64,000 nt of DNA from NCBI RefSeq assembly GCF_000372725.1, contig NW_005201183.1, positions 50,062 to 114,061 on the forward strand, in the 5' to 3' direction. The notes under the pieces are model-generated. The model was not told the DNA's origin. It did no database searches and worked only from the letters and a program-made list of their open reading frames with translations. Positions 30,339-40,475 of the stretch are shown here, in pieces (position 1 is the stretch's first letter; every line of letters begins with the position of its first letter). Source of the DNA: Emiliania huxleyi CCMP1516 (lineage: Eukaryota; Haptophyta; Isochrysidales; Noelaerhabdaceae). A program made the position numbers and the translations under genes.

Positions 30339-33300
30339 CTGCGAGCGACGGGGCGGAGTGCTGGGTCGAGGGAGGCGCGCGGGTCGAGGCCCTCAGGGAG
30401 GGTTGTGTGGGGGGGGGGGGGGGGGGGGAACCCAATTGGCCGGGGCTTTTCCCAAAGGGGGGGGGGGGGGGGGGGGGGGTCCCGACCCCCCCAGCAGCAG
30501 AGCGCTGCTGCTGGGGGGGGGTCCCGACCCCCCCAGCAGCAGAGCGCTGCTGCTGGGGGGGGGGGTCGGCCATGGGCTTAGGTGTGCAGGGGGGGTACCG
30601 AGCAGTGTGCGGCCGCTCTACGTCTGGGGGGGCGACCCCCCCATCTTTGTTTACCGATGCGTCCTAGAATGCAAAAACGCATTCTAGGACGCACTTTTCA
30701 TCTCAAAGATACCATGTGTCTCGGGTACACAGGGCATTCTAGGATGCGACGGCTGTCCTGGAGATAGCCGCGCCGTGTCTTTNNNNNNNNNNNNNNNNNN
30801 NNNNNNNNNNNNNNNNNNNNNNNNNNNNNNNNNNNNNNNNNNNNNNNNNNNNNNNNNNNNNNNNNNNNNNNNNNNNNNNNNNGGGGGGGTGGACCGACTG
30901 GCCGGGCTTGCCCGTGCGGTTGACCCACGAGCCCTTGAGGTCGTACCGCACTGCGGGAGAGACGTCGCCGTGCAGGTGGAAGGCGGAGCGGAGCACCACA
31001 AAGTGGATGGTGCGCCCGTAGAGGTACATCGAGAACTGGCCGAGGAAGCGGTTGATGTAGGAGGCGGGCTGGTCGTGAAAGTGGCGCGCAAAGGAGGGCG
31101 CGAGCTTGCGCAAGGCCGCCGCCTCCTCCGAAGAGAGCGTCTTGACGACGAGCTGCCCGTCCTGGGAGGGGAAGAGGAACGCGCCCGAGGCGCCTCCCTT
31201 GAGGCCGCCGCCGGCGTGCTCGATCGACTCGATCGACAGCTGCAGCCTCTCGAAGTCGACTCCGGCGCCGTCCCGCATCGCGCCAAACTCGCGCGGCGCC
31301 GTGGCGACGAAGCGGACGCGCGGGCGCGGGCCGAGCACGCGCGTCATCAGCCCCCCCAGCCGCGAGTTCGTCGTCTTGAACGAGGAGAGCGAGGCAAACT
31401 GCGCGCCGTCGCGCGGGGCGAAGGTGCGGCTCACCTGTGGGCGAGCAACCTGTCAGCCAAGCAGGCCAGGAAACGCAGATGCAGTGGGCAGTGAAGACGG
31501 CCGGGGGGCGCGAGAGAAGTCGAGAAGGCAAGAGGGCGAGAGGTCGAGCAGGCAAGAGGGAGAGAGGGCGAGAAGGCAAGAGGGAGAGAGGGCGAGAAGG
31601 CAAGAGGGAGAGAGGGCGAGAAGGCAAGAGGGCGAGAGGGCGAGAACGGCGCTCACCGTCTGCCTGGCGCTGTGGAGGTGCGGCACCGCCGAGGGGAGGT
31701 AGAGCACGAGCAGCGCCCCCACCAGCAGCGCGTCCAGCGCGTGGGCGTCCCACCTGGCATGCGACACGCGCCCCCGCTGAGGGGAGGGGCTCTCTCTCCT
31801 GCGCCGTCAAGGAGGGGCCGCCTCACCCGCCCAGCGTGCAGTGCGGCTCCTCCCCTCCCCCCGCAGCCGCGCTGAAGGCGGCGACGAGGCCGAGGGCGGC
31901 CGCCTGGCTGCCGAGGCGTATCGCAGCCTCGGGCGTGTCGAGGAGGCGCCGCCAGATGGCGCCGCGGGACCCGGCGGCGTGCGACGAGGTGATGGCGAGC
32001 GCGAAGGAGAGCAGGTGCAGGATCGGGAGCAGGGCGGTGATCCAAGTGCACGGGTCGTGCCACTGGGCGGCGACCGCGTCGGCGTGCTCGACCTGCTCCT
32101 GCTGCTCGCGGAACGAGTCGAGAGACGCCTCCTGCGCGACGGTCATCGCGAAGTCCCACAGCTGCTCCGCGCGCTCGATCTCCTCCCTGTGCCGCTCGTA
32201 CTCGTCGGCGCTGATCCGCTCGGCGAGCGCCGCGCCCTTGGCGGTGATGGCCACGACCTTGCCGTCCGTGGTGATGTCAGACCAGCGGCCGTAGTACGCC
32301 TAATCTCGGGTAATCTCGGGTAATCTCGGGTAATCTCGGGTAATGTCGGCCCAGCGGCCGTAGTACGCCTCGCTCATGATTGCGTACGCCCACTCGCCGA
32401 ACTCGGCCGTCTCCTCCGCGTCCAGCTTGACCAGCCGGCGGCGGCTGTGCCGCCCGACGGTCAGCCGCACCTTCTCGTCCTCGGAGGCGTACGAGTACGT
32501 GGAGTCGTCGCCGCCAAAGAGCCAGCTGGTCGCAGCAGAGAGCGGGTCGTCCGCCACGGCGGGCTTGTGCGGCCGGAGGCGCGCGGTGTAGCACGCTGCG
32601 GACGGGCACGTTAGCATGGCCCGCGGCAGCGGCGGCCACCCCGCACCAATCCCTCGCGGCCCGCTCAGCTGGCGGGCGAGCAACAGCCAGCAGATCGACA
32701 CCACCTGGACGACCGTCAGGACCTCGCGGAAACGCGACGAGCCGCCGCCGCCGCCGCCCGCCCCCCCCTCCGGGCCCGCCTCTGCCGCGGCCGACGCGCG
32801 CACTCCCGCCGGCACCGGCGCCGGGCCGCCTCCTCCGCGCGCCGTCGCCTCGCCCTCCTCGGTGTCGCGCTTGGCGTACCTAATCTCGGGCAATCTCGGG
32901 TAATCTCGGGTCATCTCGGGTCATCTCGCCCTCCTCCGTGTCGCGCTTGGCGTACCTGGCTCCGCACCCCTCCTCCGCGAGCAGCTCCAGCGGCGGCTCC
33001 TCCGACGCGGGCTCCAGCATCACCACGAGCGGGGCGCCTACCCGCAGACCCGCATCCGCGTGAGCCGACGCCTGCGCGCTCCTCGAGCCTCCTCGAGGCG
33101 GCGGCGAGGCGGCGGCCGTCGCGAGGCAGCGCTTCGTCCGCCGCGCCGCACGTCGCTGCGACGCCCTTTCGTATGCAATGCAGCACCTCGTCGCGGAGCG
33201 CCTCGTTGCCCGTGGGGTCCGTGTCGTCGACCTAATCTCGGGTAATCTCGGGTAATCTCGGGTAATCTCGCCTCGTTGCCCGTGGGGTCCGTGTCGTCGA

Positions 33301-36300
33301 CCTCGAACCCGCCCGCCTCGCCCTCCCCCTCCTCCTCGCCCTCCCCCTCCCCCTCCTCCTCCCACCCCCGCCCGGCCAGCGCCGTGTCGGGCTCGCCGCC
33401 GCGCTTGACCGCTCCAGCGCCTGCGTCGGCCCCACCGCCGGCCGCCACGCCGCCGTAGCCGAGCAGCAGCCGCCAAGGCACGGGCGCGAAGAGGCCGGCG
33501 CGCTGCTGCGACGCGAGGAAGGCCATCGTCCACAGTCCCTGCATCGAGAGCATCACCTATCGAGGTCTCGGGTGGTCAGCACCCTGTTGAATCGCCCACA
33601 GTCCCTGCATCGAGAGCATCACCTATCGAGGTCTCGGGTGGTCAGCACCCCCCTGCTGACCTTAAGGGCGGAGGCCGGAAGGCCGTCGTCCACAGGCCCT
33701 GCACCGAGAGCGTCACACCTGCATGAGGCCGATCCAGTTGGCATCGTCCCCCGCGTGCTCCGGGTCGCTCCACCGCCACGTGGCGAGCGGCTTGCACGCG
33801 CGCACAAGCCACTTGCAGTCGGCGACGTTGAGCGAGCCTTGGGCGGTCACGGGAGGGGGGGGGCCAGGGGGTGGCGTCGGCCCGGCTGCTGCGGGCAGCG
33901 CTGCCGGCGGGAGAGTGGGCGCGTGGGCGCGTGGGCGTGTGGGCGTGTGGCGTGTGTGGCGGGCGTGTGGCGGGTGTGGCGGGCGTGTGGGCGTGTGGCA
34001 GGTGTGGGGTGTGGCGGGTGTGGCGGGTGTGGGTGTGGAGAGGGTGGGCGTGTGGCAGGTGTGGGGTGTGGCGGGTGTGGCGGGCGTGTGGCGGGCGTGT
34101 GGCGGGTGTGGCGGGTGTGTGGCGGGTGTGGCGGGCGTGGTTCACCCAGCTGGAACATGAGGTAGTAGAGGGGGATCCAGTAGAGCCCGTAGTGGTGGAA
34201 GATCGAGTCGACGTTCCGCGCGATGGCCTGCTCGCGCGCGCGCATCGCGCGTGTCGACGCGCCGTTCATCGTCCACCCGAGGACGACCACCAGCAGCAGC
34301 GAGGTCAGCAGGCTGAGGAACGCCCAAAAGTAGGCCGCCAAGACCCACGTGCCGCTCGCCAGCGCCGAGTCGTCCTCGTCCGACCAGTCGCCTGAGTAAG
34401 AGCTCCTTCACCGCTAACCATGAATCCTTACTTCGGAGCCCTCCTCGTCCGACCAGTCGCCGGAGCGCGGCCAGCACTCGATCGGCAGCGTGTGGATCGG
34501 CCGCGGCACCGTGGCCGTCGCAAAGCAAAACTTTGACGCGGCGGTCGCGTTCGCGCCGCCGCTGCCGCCGCCGCTTCTGACGCCGCCGCTGCCGCAGCCC
34601 TCCGCGCCGAAGAGCCCGGCGGTCCACACCCGCTCCTCGCGAGTCGCGTGCACCTTGGGTTCGGGTACCGTGGGGTAGGGGAGGGTGGGTTCGGGTACTG
34701 TGGGGATGGGGGAGGGCGAGTCGCGTGCACCTTGGCGGCGGCGAGGGCGGCGCAGACGAAGCGCGACGTGTCAGACTGGTTGAGAGAACACGACGTCTCC
34801 ATCAGCCTACGCGCACGGCCGGCCCACTCTAGCGGCCTGCTCGACGAGCCGGCGCGGTGTGCCTCGCCCCTCGCGCCCGCGCACGGACAGGTTGGCGGGC
34901 GGGAGCTCCGCCTTCCACGTGTGCAGGGTTAGGGTCAGGGTTAGGGTTAGGGCTAGGGTTAGGGTTAGGGTCAGGGCTAGGGCTAGGGCTAGGGCTAGGG
35001 CTAGGGCTAGTGTTAGTGTTAGTGTTACGGTTAGTGTTAGTGTTAGGGTTAGTGTTAGTGTTAGGGTTAGGGTTAGTGTTGGGGCTAGGATTAGGGTTAG
35101 GGTTAGGGTTAGGGTTAGAGTTGCCTTCCACGTGTGCAGGCAAAAGCCGGCCTCGATGGCAAGCAGCTCGTCCCGAGCCTACAGACCCTCCTCCGGGCAA
35201 GGGTCACGCAAAGGCTCTGACGGAGGCCAGCTCTCGCCGGCGGCTGAAGTCGGCGCACCGGGTGGTGCCGCAGCCAAGGGACGGACGAGTCGAGCGGCTG
35301 CGACGCCATCCGCGTCCTGTCGAGCTCGTCTGCCGCGCCGGCAGGGTCGAGGAGGAGGCGGAAGCCATAGGAGAGGGCCGCGCTGAGGCCTGGAGAGGGA
35401 GGCGGCGAGAGACACTGCGGGAGGGGGAGGGGGGGGGGCGTTGGGGTGTCGCGAGACAGACGACAGCTTGTAGCGGCACCGTACGCGCAGACGCGGGAGC
35501 CGAAGGCGAGCCTGTTCACGGCTGCAGGTGTGAAGAGACGCCGTTCACAGCGTGAGACCGCAGACGCGGGAGCCGAAGGCGAGCCAGAGCGAGAAGGCGG
35601 CAGCTCCTCCCCAGACGAGAAGGTGGTAGAGGCGGCGGGCGCGCGCGTTGTCAGTGAAGGGGTCGCGCCTTGGGTTTGGGTGCCGTGGAGTAGGCAAGGG
35701 TGGGTTCGGGTACTGTGGGGGTAGGGGAGGGGTTGTCGGTGAAGGGGTCGCGCCTTGCGCAGGGGCGGGAGGGGCGGGGCGGGGTGGGAGAGGCGGGCAG
35801 GGCAGGGGAAGGAGGAGGGGAAGGAGGAGGGGAAGGAGCAGGGGCGGGGGGAGGGGCGGGGCGAGGTGCACATCAGCAGGAACACATCGACCGCCATCAC
35901 CAGAGCCTGCGGGCAGAGGGGGCCAGGTGAGACCAGCCTCCACGGTACAGCCGTGCCCGCGCGTGGCGAGGAGGAGACCCATCCCTCGTGCGCCAGGAAG
36001 CCAAAGTGCACCAGCAGCGGGTTGAGCGACGCCGCCACTGAGCCGCAAAAGTCGCGCCCGATGAGCGACGCCTACAGAGCAGCAGGAGGCGACGGCTGGG
36101 CGGAGCTGCCGTCGTCACCGGTGCGGTCTCCCTTCGGTCCCGGCGCAGCGGCACCGGCACCGCCAGCTCAGCCAGCGCCGTGCCAGCCACCGCGGCGGCG
36201 GCGACGCCCGTCGCTAGCGACCGCCTGCGGATCGGGCGGCGCGGGCGACGTGAGAGAGACAGCAGCGCTGCTCGGCCCTCTCCTCCCGCACCTCGGCTGC

Positions 36301-36663
36301 TCATCTGGCGGTGACTCTCGCTCCCACGCCCCTCCCGGGCCGCGAGATGTACACCCCCACAACTCTGCGCGCGCACCAGGCCAGCAGCTGGTTGGGGTAG
36401 CGGCGCCACTTGCGGACGTAGTAGCACCACAGGTTGAGCGCCACCGCGCCGAGGGAGGATGTGGCGCCCATCAGCCTCGAGATGGTGCTGGGCCTGCTGG
36501 TCAGCTGCAAGCCACCGACAACGAAGGCGGCAAAGCCCAAAGCAATTAGCGCCGCCTGGAGAACGCATACTCTGTGATCAACAACGGGTGTGAGAGACAG
36601 GTCGCGACGCGGGCACGTCGGCCTGCACGGCAGCGTCTCGTCGCACGCCGGCAATCCCGGCAT
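29784..36663 (-). CDS. Multi-pass membrane protein with C-terminal PIP kinase (GPCR-PIPK-like)
   Basis: A chain of short exons on the minus strand. The first (from about 36,663) has two membrane helices (ALIALGFAAFVVGG; MGATSSLGAVALNLWCYY) and RRYPNQLLAW. Later exons add more helices (ALVMAVDVFLLMC; LYHLLVWGGAAAFSLW; AAYFWAFLSLLTSLLLVVV; YGLYWIPLYYLMF; VVQVVSICWLLLA; TWITALLPILHLLSFALAI). The C terminus is a phosphatidylinositol-phosphate kinase: GASGAFLF (ATP loop), VVKT, SFARHF, VRYDLKGSWVNR, then after the gap LMDYSLLLGV and GVIDVLQ. GPCR-PIPK fusions are known from oomycetes and amoebae; they make PIP2 downstream of a receptor. The helix count exceeds seven here, so two fused genes cannot be excluded. 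The 5' start is uncertain. Confidence 0.72.
30400..30782. repeat. G-rich intron repeats and hairpin beside the gap
   Basis: Long G-runs (30,408-30,428 and 30,460-30,479), two 41-bp units containing CAGCAGCAGAGCGCTGCTGC (30,480-30,560) and a hairpin of AGAATGC...GCATTCT at 30,665-30,690. It is hard sequence that probably caused the neighbouring assembly gap. Confidence 0.75.
30783..30882. other. Assembly gap of 100 N
   Basis: Exactly 100 undetermined bases, the usual placeholder for a gap of unknown size. The two halves of one PIP kinase domain lie on either side in the same orientation, which supports the join; the linking exon(s) and part of the kinase are missing. Confidence 0.98.
30883..31434 (-). 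CDS. PIP kinase, N-lobe exon (cut by gap)
   Basis: It opens after acceptor CCCACAG with SRTFAPRDGAQFASL. It contains GGASGAFLFPSQDGQLVVKT, the glycine loop and nucleotide-binding Lys, and YDLKGSWVNRTGKPG, the conserved PIPK motif, ending at the gap. The preceding intron (31,435-31,656) is an array of GAGAAGGCAAGAGGGAGAGA-like units. Confidence 0.85.
32300..32368 (-). other. Decamer-array intron 1 of the PIP kinase gene
   Basis: 69 bp. In gene sense the exon segment GCGTACTACGGCCGCTGG occurs before and after four CCCGAGATTA-type units. It starts GC and ends TTAG. Removing it joins ...MSEAYYGRW to SDITTDGKVVAITAKG. The array ends in AG, so it supplies the acceptor. Confidence 0.8.
32880..32955 (-). 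other. Decamer-array intron 2 of the PIP kinase gene
   Basis: 76 bp, GT-AG. The exon segment GTACGCCAAGCGCGACACGG flanks the same decamer array (units CCCGAGATTA/GACCCGAGAT). 76 is not a multiple of three, and the exon frames on the two sides differ by exactly this amount, so removal is needed to join ...GCGARYAKRDTEEGE to ATARGGGGPAP. Confidence 0.85.
33232..33301 (-). other. Decamer-array intron 3 of the PIP kinase gene
   Basis: 70 bp, GT-AG. The exon segment GTCGACGACACGGACCCCAC flanks the decamer array. Removal shifts the frame by one and joins GGFE to VDDTDPTGNEALRDEVLHCIRK. Confidence 0.85.
33557..33718 (-). other. Intron with triplicated exon start in the PIP kinase gene
   Basis: GT-AG intron of 162 bp. 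The exon start (GTGATGCTCTCGATGCAGGG) is present at the acceptor side, again in the middle (about 33,590-33,630) and in diverged form at the donor side (GTGTGACGCTCTCGGTGCAG). It joins WIGLMQ to VMLSMQGLWTMAFLAS. Confidence 0.75.
33841..34142 (-). other. CCACACCCGCC minisatellite intron of the PIP kinase gene
   Basis: About 300 bp dominated by GTGTGGCGGG-type units on the plus strand, between exons coding LYYLMFQLG and LNVADCKWLVRACKPL. The donor is CTGG|GTGAACC; the acceptor is probably GCCCAAG. Confidence 0.65.
34392..34460 (-). other. 69-bp GC-AG intron with duplicated exon segment
   Basis: GCGACTGGTCGGACGAGGA occurs at the donor and again after the acceptor (TTACTCAG). The segment between contains an in-frame stop, so it must be spliced. 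The filler is unique rather than repetitive. Confidence 0.8.
34912..35124 (-). other. Telomere-like repeat intron in the PIP kinase gene
   Basis: 213 bp of degenerate TTAGGG-type units (TAGGGT, TAGTGT, TAGGGC) between two copies of CCTGCACACGTGGAAGGC. Splicing as AAG|GCAACT...GGAAG|GCGGAG (GC-AG) restores FCLHTWKAELPPANLSV. The length is a multiple of three and open, so retention would add a Leu-Thr tract. Confidence 0.8.
35512..35584 (-). other. 73-bp hairpin-type introner in the PIP kinase gene
   Basis: Same element family as at 38,596 and 50,326. The exon segment GCTCGCCTTCGGCTCCCGCG flanks it, and the filler ends GTGAACAG. Removing 73 bp (GC-AG) changes frame and joins GGAAAFSLW to LAFGSRVCAYGAATSC, keeping a membrane helix intact. 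Confidence 0.85.
35669..35753 (-). other. 85-bp candidate intron with duplicated segment
   Basis: AAGGCGCGACCCCTTCAC occurs on both sides of a filler rich in CCCACCC. It fits GC-AG (CAAG|GCGCG ... CCAAG|GCGCG). The upstream exon border is unclear because another GC-rich repeat precedes it. Confidence 0.5.
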
Positions 36664-37692
<1,029 letters not shown>

Positions 37693-37911
37693 AGAAAAGA
37701 ATTCTTAAGATACAAGCCTCTCTCACAGCACACTGGCACGACAAGGGCGCAGACTGGCGCGGACTGGCACACACACAGGCTCACAGCCGAGAAAAGAAAG
37801 AAAACTGCAGTTGACTTCATTGCCTCTCTCTTGCGCCTCGCCGCGGGTCCTCGCCGCGGGTGAACGCGCCTCCGCCAACCGCTCCCGCGAGTGCAAACGC
37901 GCGTTGCTGTG

Positions 37912-40017
37912 ATGAGCCATCCCAGTCTCGCCATGGCCGGCGTCGCCCTGCTGGCCGCGGCCGTGGCTGCCGAGCGCGTCTGCGTTGACCCAGGCGGCGC
38001 GAGCTGCTCCGAGGCGTCCGACGCCGCCCTCTCTGACGCCCTCTCTGCGAACGAGGTGGACCACAACCGCGAGTCTGCCGAGGCGTGCCGGCACTTCTTC
38101 TGCGGCGATGCGGCGGCGGAGGTGGCTCTGCCCCAGATGAGCCGCCACCCGCTCGGCCACGGCCCGCTGGTCGACATCGTCGAGGGCGCCGGCGAGGAGG
38201 AGCACTCCATCTACGTGACGGAGGCGCCGCTCTTCTCGGCGGCCGAGTGCGACGAGGTGGTGGCGTTGGCCGAGGCGGAGGGAGGCGGCCTTCCGAGCAC
38301 AAAGTCGGGCAAGTACCGCATCGGCAAGGCCTGGGTGAGGGAGATGCCGGGTGTGCTGAGCTGGTTCAACGGCGCGCTCGAGACGAAGCTGTACCCGGCG
38401 CTGGCGCAGCTCTTCCCGGCGCACGTCTCTTCGACGGCGCAGCTGCGGGCGCACTCGGTCGCCATCCTCAAGTACAACGAGTCGCACCCCGCGACCGACG
38501 TCCACATCGACGACGCGCTGCTCGCCTTTACGGTGGCGCTCTCGCCCTCCTCCTCGTTCGAGGGGGGAGGGACGTACTTCGAGAGCCTGCGGGCGGTGCT
38601 GCCGATGGGGCAGGGCATGGTCAGGTGTGAACAGCGTCTCTTCACACGTCCAGCTGTGAACAGGTGCTGCCGATGGAGCAGGGCATGGTCACTTTCCGGC
38701 CCGGCGCCGTGCGGCATGCGGGCCACGCTGTCTCCTCCGGCCTCCGGTACGTCCTCGGCGGCTTCATCGCGCTCGCAGACAGAGTCGAGCACGTGAGGCG
38801 GCTCAACGAGCGTGGCAACCGGCTGCTGCTCGCCCCGTCGCCGACTGCCCCCGAGCTCGAGCAGGCGGACCGGCTGTTTGCGCAGGGGCTGCGCCTCAAC
38901 CCGCACTGCTCCCTCTGCCACGCCAACCGCGCCGACGCGCTGCTGCGCCTCGACCGGCCTGCAGAGGCGGAGGAGGAGCTCAAGGCGCAGACGGCGCTGC
39001 TGCCGCTCGACTCGGACGCCCACTTCTCGCTCGGCGTCGCTCTCCGCGCGCAGGTCCATATCTCCCCGTATCTCCCCATATCTCCCCGTATCTCCCCGTA
39101 TCTCCCCGTATCTCCCCACCTTTCCCCACCTCTCCCCACCTCTCCCCACCTCTCCCCACCTCTCCCCACCTCTCCCCACCTCTCCCCACCTCTCGCTCGG
39201 CGCCGCCCCTCCGCAGGGCCGCACGGCCGAGGCGGTGCAGGCGTACCAGGCCGCGTTGCGCCTCGTGCCGCGCGACTTCGACGCGTGGGTGAACCTCGCC
39301 GCCGCACTCGCTGACCTGGAGCGGTTCGGCGAGGAGGCGGACGCCTACGAGCACGCGGCGGAGCTGCGGCCGTCCGAGGCGCTGCCGTGGCTCAACTTGG
39401 GCGAGGCGCGCCTCTCGACCGGCGACGAGGCCGCGGCGGAGCTCGCCTTCCGACGCGCCTCTGCGGCTGCACCGACCGACGCGCGGCCGTTCCTCTCCCT
39501 CGGCCGGCTGAGCGCTCGCCAGTCGAGACCTGCCGAGGCGATCGACCTCTTCTACCAGGGCGCGCTCGCAAACTCGGAGTACTTTGACGAGGCGAAGCAG
39601 GGCATCGCCACCGCGCGCACGCAGCAAGGCCGCCTCTCCGAGGCCCTCGCAGACTTCGAGTCGGCGCAGCGGATGGCGCCGAACAGCGAGAAGGTGCGCG
39701 CGGCGGTGGAGGACGTGAGGCGGCAGGCGGCGGCACTCGCGCGCGTCGAGGCCGGCCTCGAGGACCGAGCAGCGGAGGTGTGCGGCACGCCTTGCCGCGA
39801 CGTGGTCGACACGTCCGGCTACGCGGTGTGCGCCGTCTCGTGGGCGGACGGCTGCGGCGACGCGCCGCCGCCCGACGGCTTCTCCGCCGCCTCACGCGTG
39901 GCGGACCTGTGCGAGCGCACTTGCGCCTTCTACCTGCTGCGAAGCGGCGCCGTCGTGGACGAGGCGTCCGGAGAGGCGACGGAGACGGCGGCAGGAGAGG
40001 CGGCGGCCGCGCCGTGA
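37912..40017 (+). CDS. Secretory 2OG-Fe(II) oxygenase with TPRs and Cys-rich tail (right copy)
   Basis: Mirror of 11,840-13,931. Exons 37,912-38,595, 38,664-39,053 and 39,217-40,017 total 1,875 bases, exactly 625 codons with the stop. The domain order and catalytic residues are the same. Differences include an extra Ala-Met in the signal peptide (MSHPSLAMAGVALLAA) and loss of an NEA unit near the C terminus. The second intron is 20 bp longer than in the left copy because of array-length change. Confidence 0.85.
38596..38663 (+). other. 68-bp hairpin-type introner in the oxygenase gene (right copy)
   Basis: Mirror of 13,183-13,250. The duplicated exon segment (GTGCTGCCGATG...CATGGTCA, about 28 bp with one mismatch) starts at 38,596 and 38,664. 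The filler shares the GGTGTGAAC...CTGTGAACAG core with the elements at 50,326, 54,729 and 35,512. Confidence 0.85.
39054..39216 (+). other. Minisatellite intron in the oxygenase gene (right copy)
   Basis: A 163-bp counterpart of 12,650-12,792. The duplicated exon end precedes both splice points: TCTCGCTCGGCGTCGC before the donor and TCTCGCTCGGCGCCGC before the acceptor. It has two more 10-bp units than the left copy. Confidence 0.85.
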
Positions 40018-40262
40018 TGTGCCGGCATACTGTATGAGCGGAGGGCTAGGCCCCATTGGCACTACAGTACTGCCGGTCGGCAGCGCGGCGGCGCGTGATG
40101 CGGTGGGAGAAGGAAAGCATTTTTTGTCCAGATAAATACCACAACATGCAAGATAGTCTCACAGGGCGGTCTCTCACTCTCTCTGCAGGCAGCGCCGGCG
40201 CTCGTAGTACATAGACGGCTGGGCCGGCCACTCTAGGACAGCGAGGATGTAAAGCGTGCCGA
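40018..40262. other. Convergent 3' flanks of oxygenase and G-gamma genes (right copy)
   Basis: About 245 bp between the oxygenase stop and the G-gamma stop. It is the mirror of 11,611-11,839. Nothing else is seen. Confidence 0.5.
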
Positions 40263-40475
40263 TCAACATATCGTGCACGAGCCCTTGGACCCTCGCTTGC
40301 CACCGATCCACGCATTCTGAGACGGTGGATAGTCGGGTCTGAGCGGCTCCGCCGTCTGCTCCGTGAATGCGATGATGTCTTTTGCGGCGGCGCTGCTCGA
40401 AATCATCTCGTCCTTGCAAAAGGCGTACTCCTGCCGCAGCTGCTGCACGTCGTCGCCCGACATGACGAGCGCCAT
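40263..40475 (-). CDS. Heterotrimeric G-protein gamma subunit (right copy)
   Basis: Mirror of 11,398-11,610 with an identical 70-residue protein ending in the CaaX box CTIC. About 40 bases upstream of the ATG the right arm has a roughly 165-bp insertion (40,516-40,680) that is absent from the left arm, so the two copies have different promoters or leaders. Confidence 0.75.
   Translation of the reverse strand: MALVMSGDDVQQLRQEYAFCKDEMISSSAAAKDIIAFTEQTAEPLRPDYPPSQNAWIGGKRGSKGSCTIC

Noticed and set aside
30783-30882. The N gap as the cause of the inverted repeat
   Set aside because: The gap lies inside one gene with complementary kinase halves on both sides and is not at either arm boundary. 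Misassembly elsewhere remains possible.
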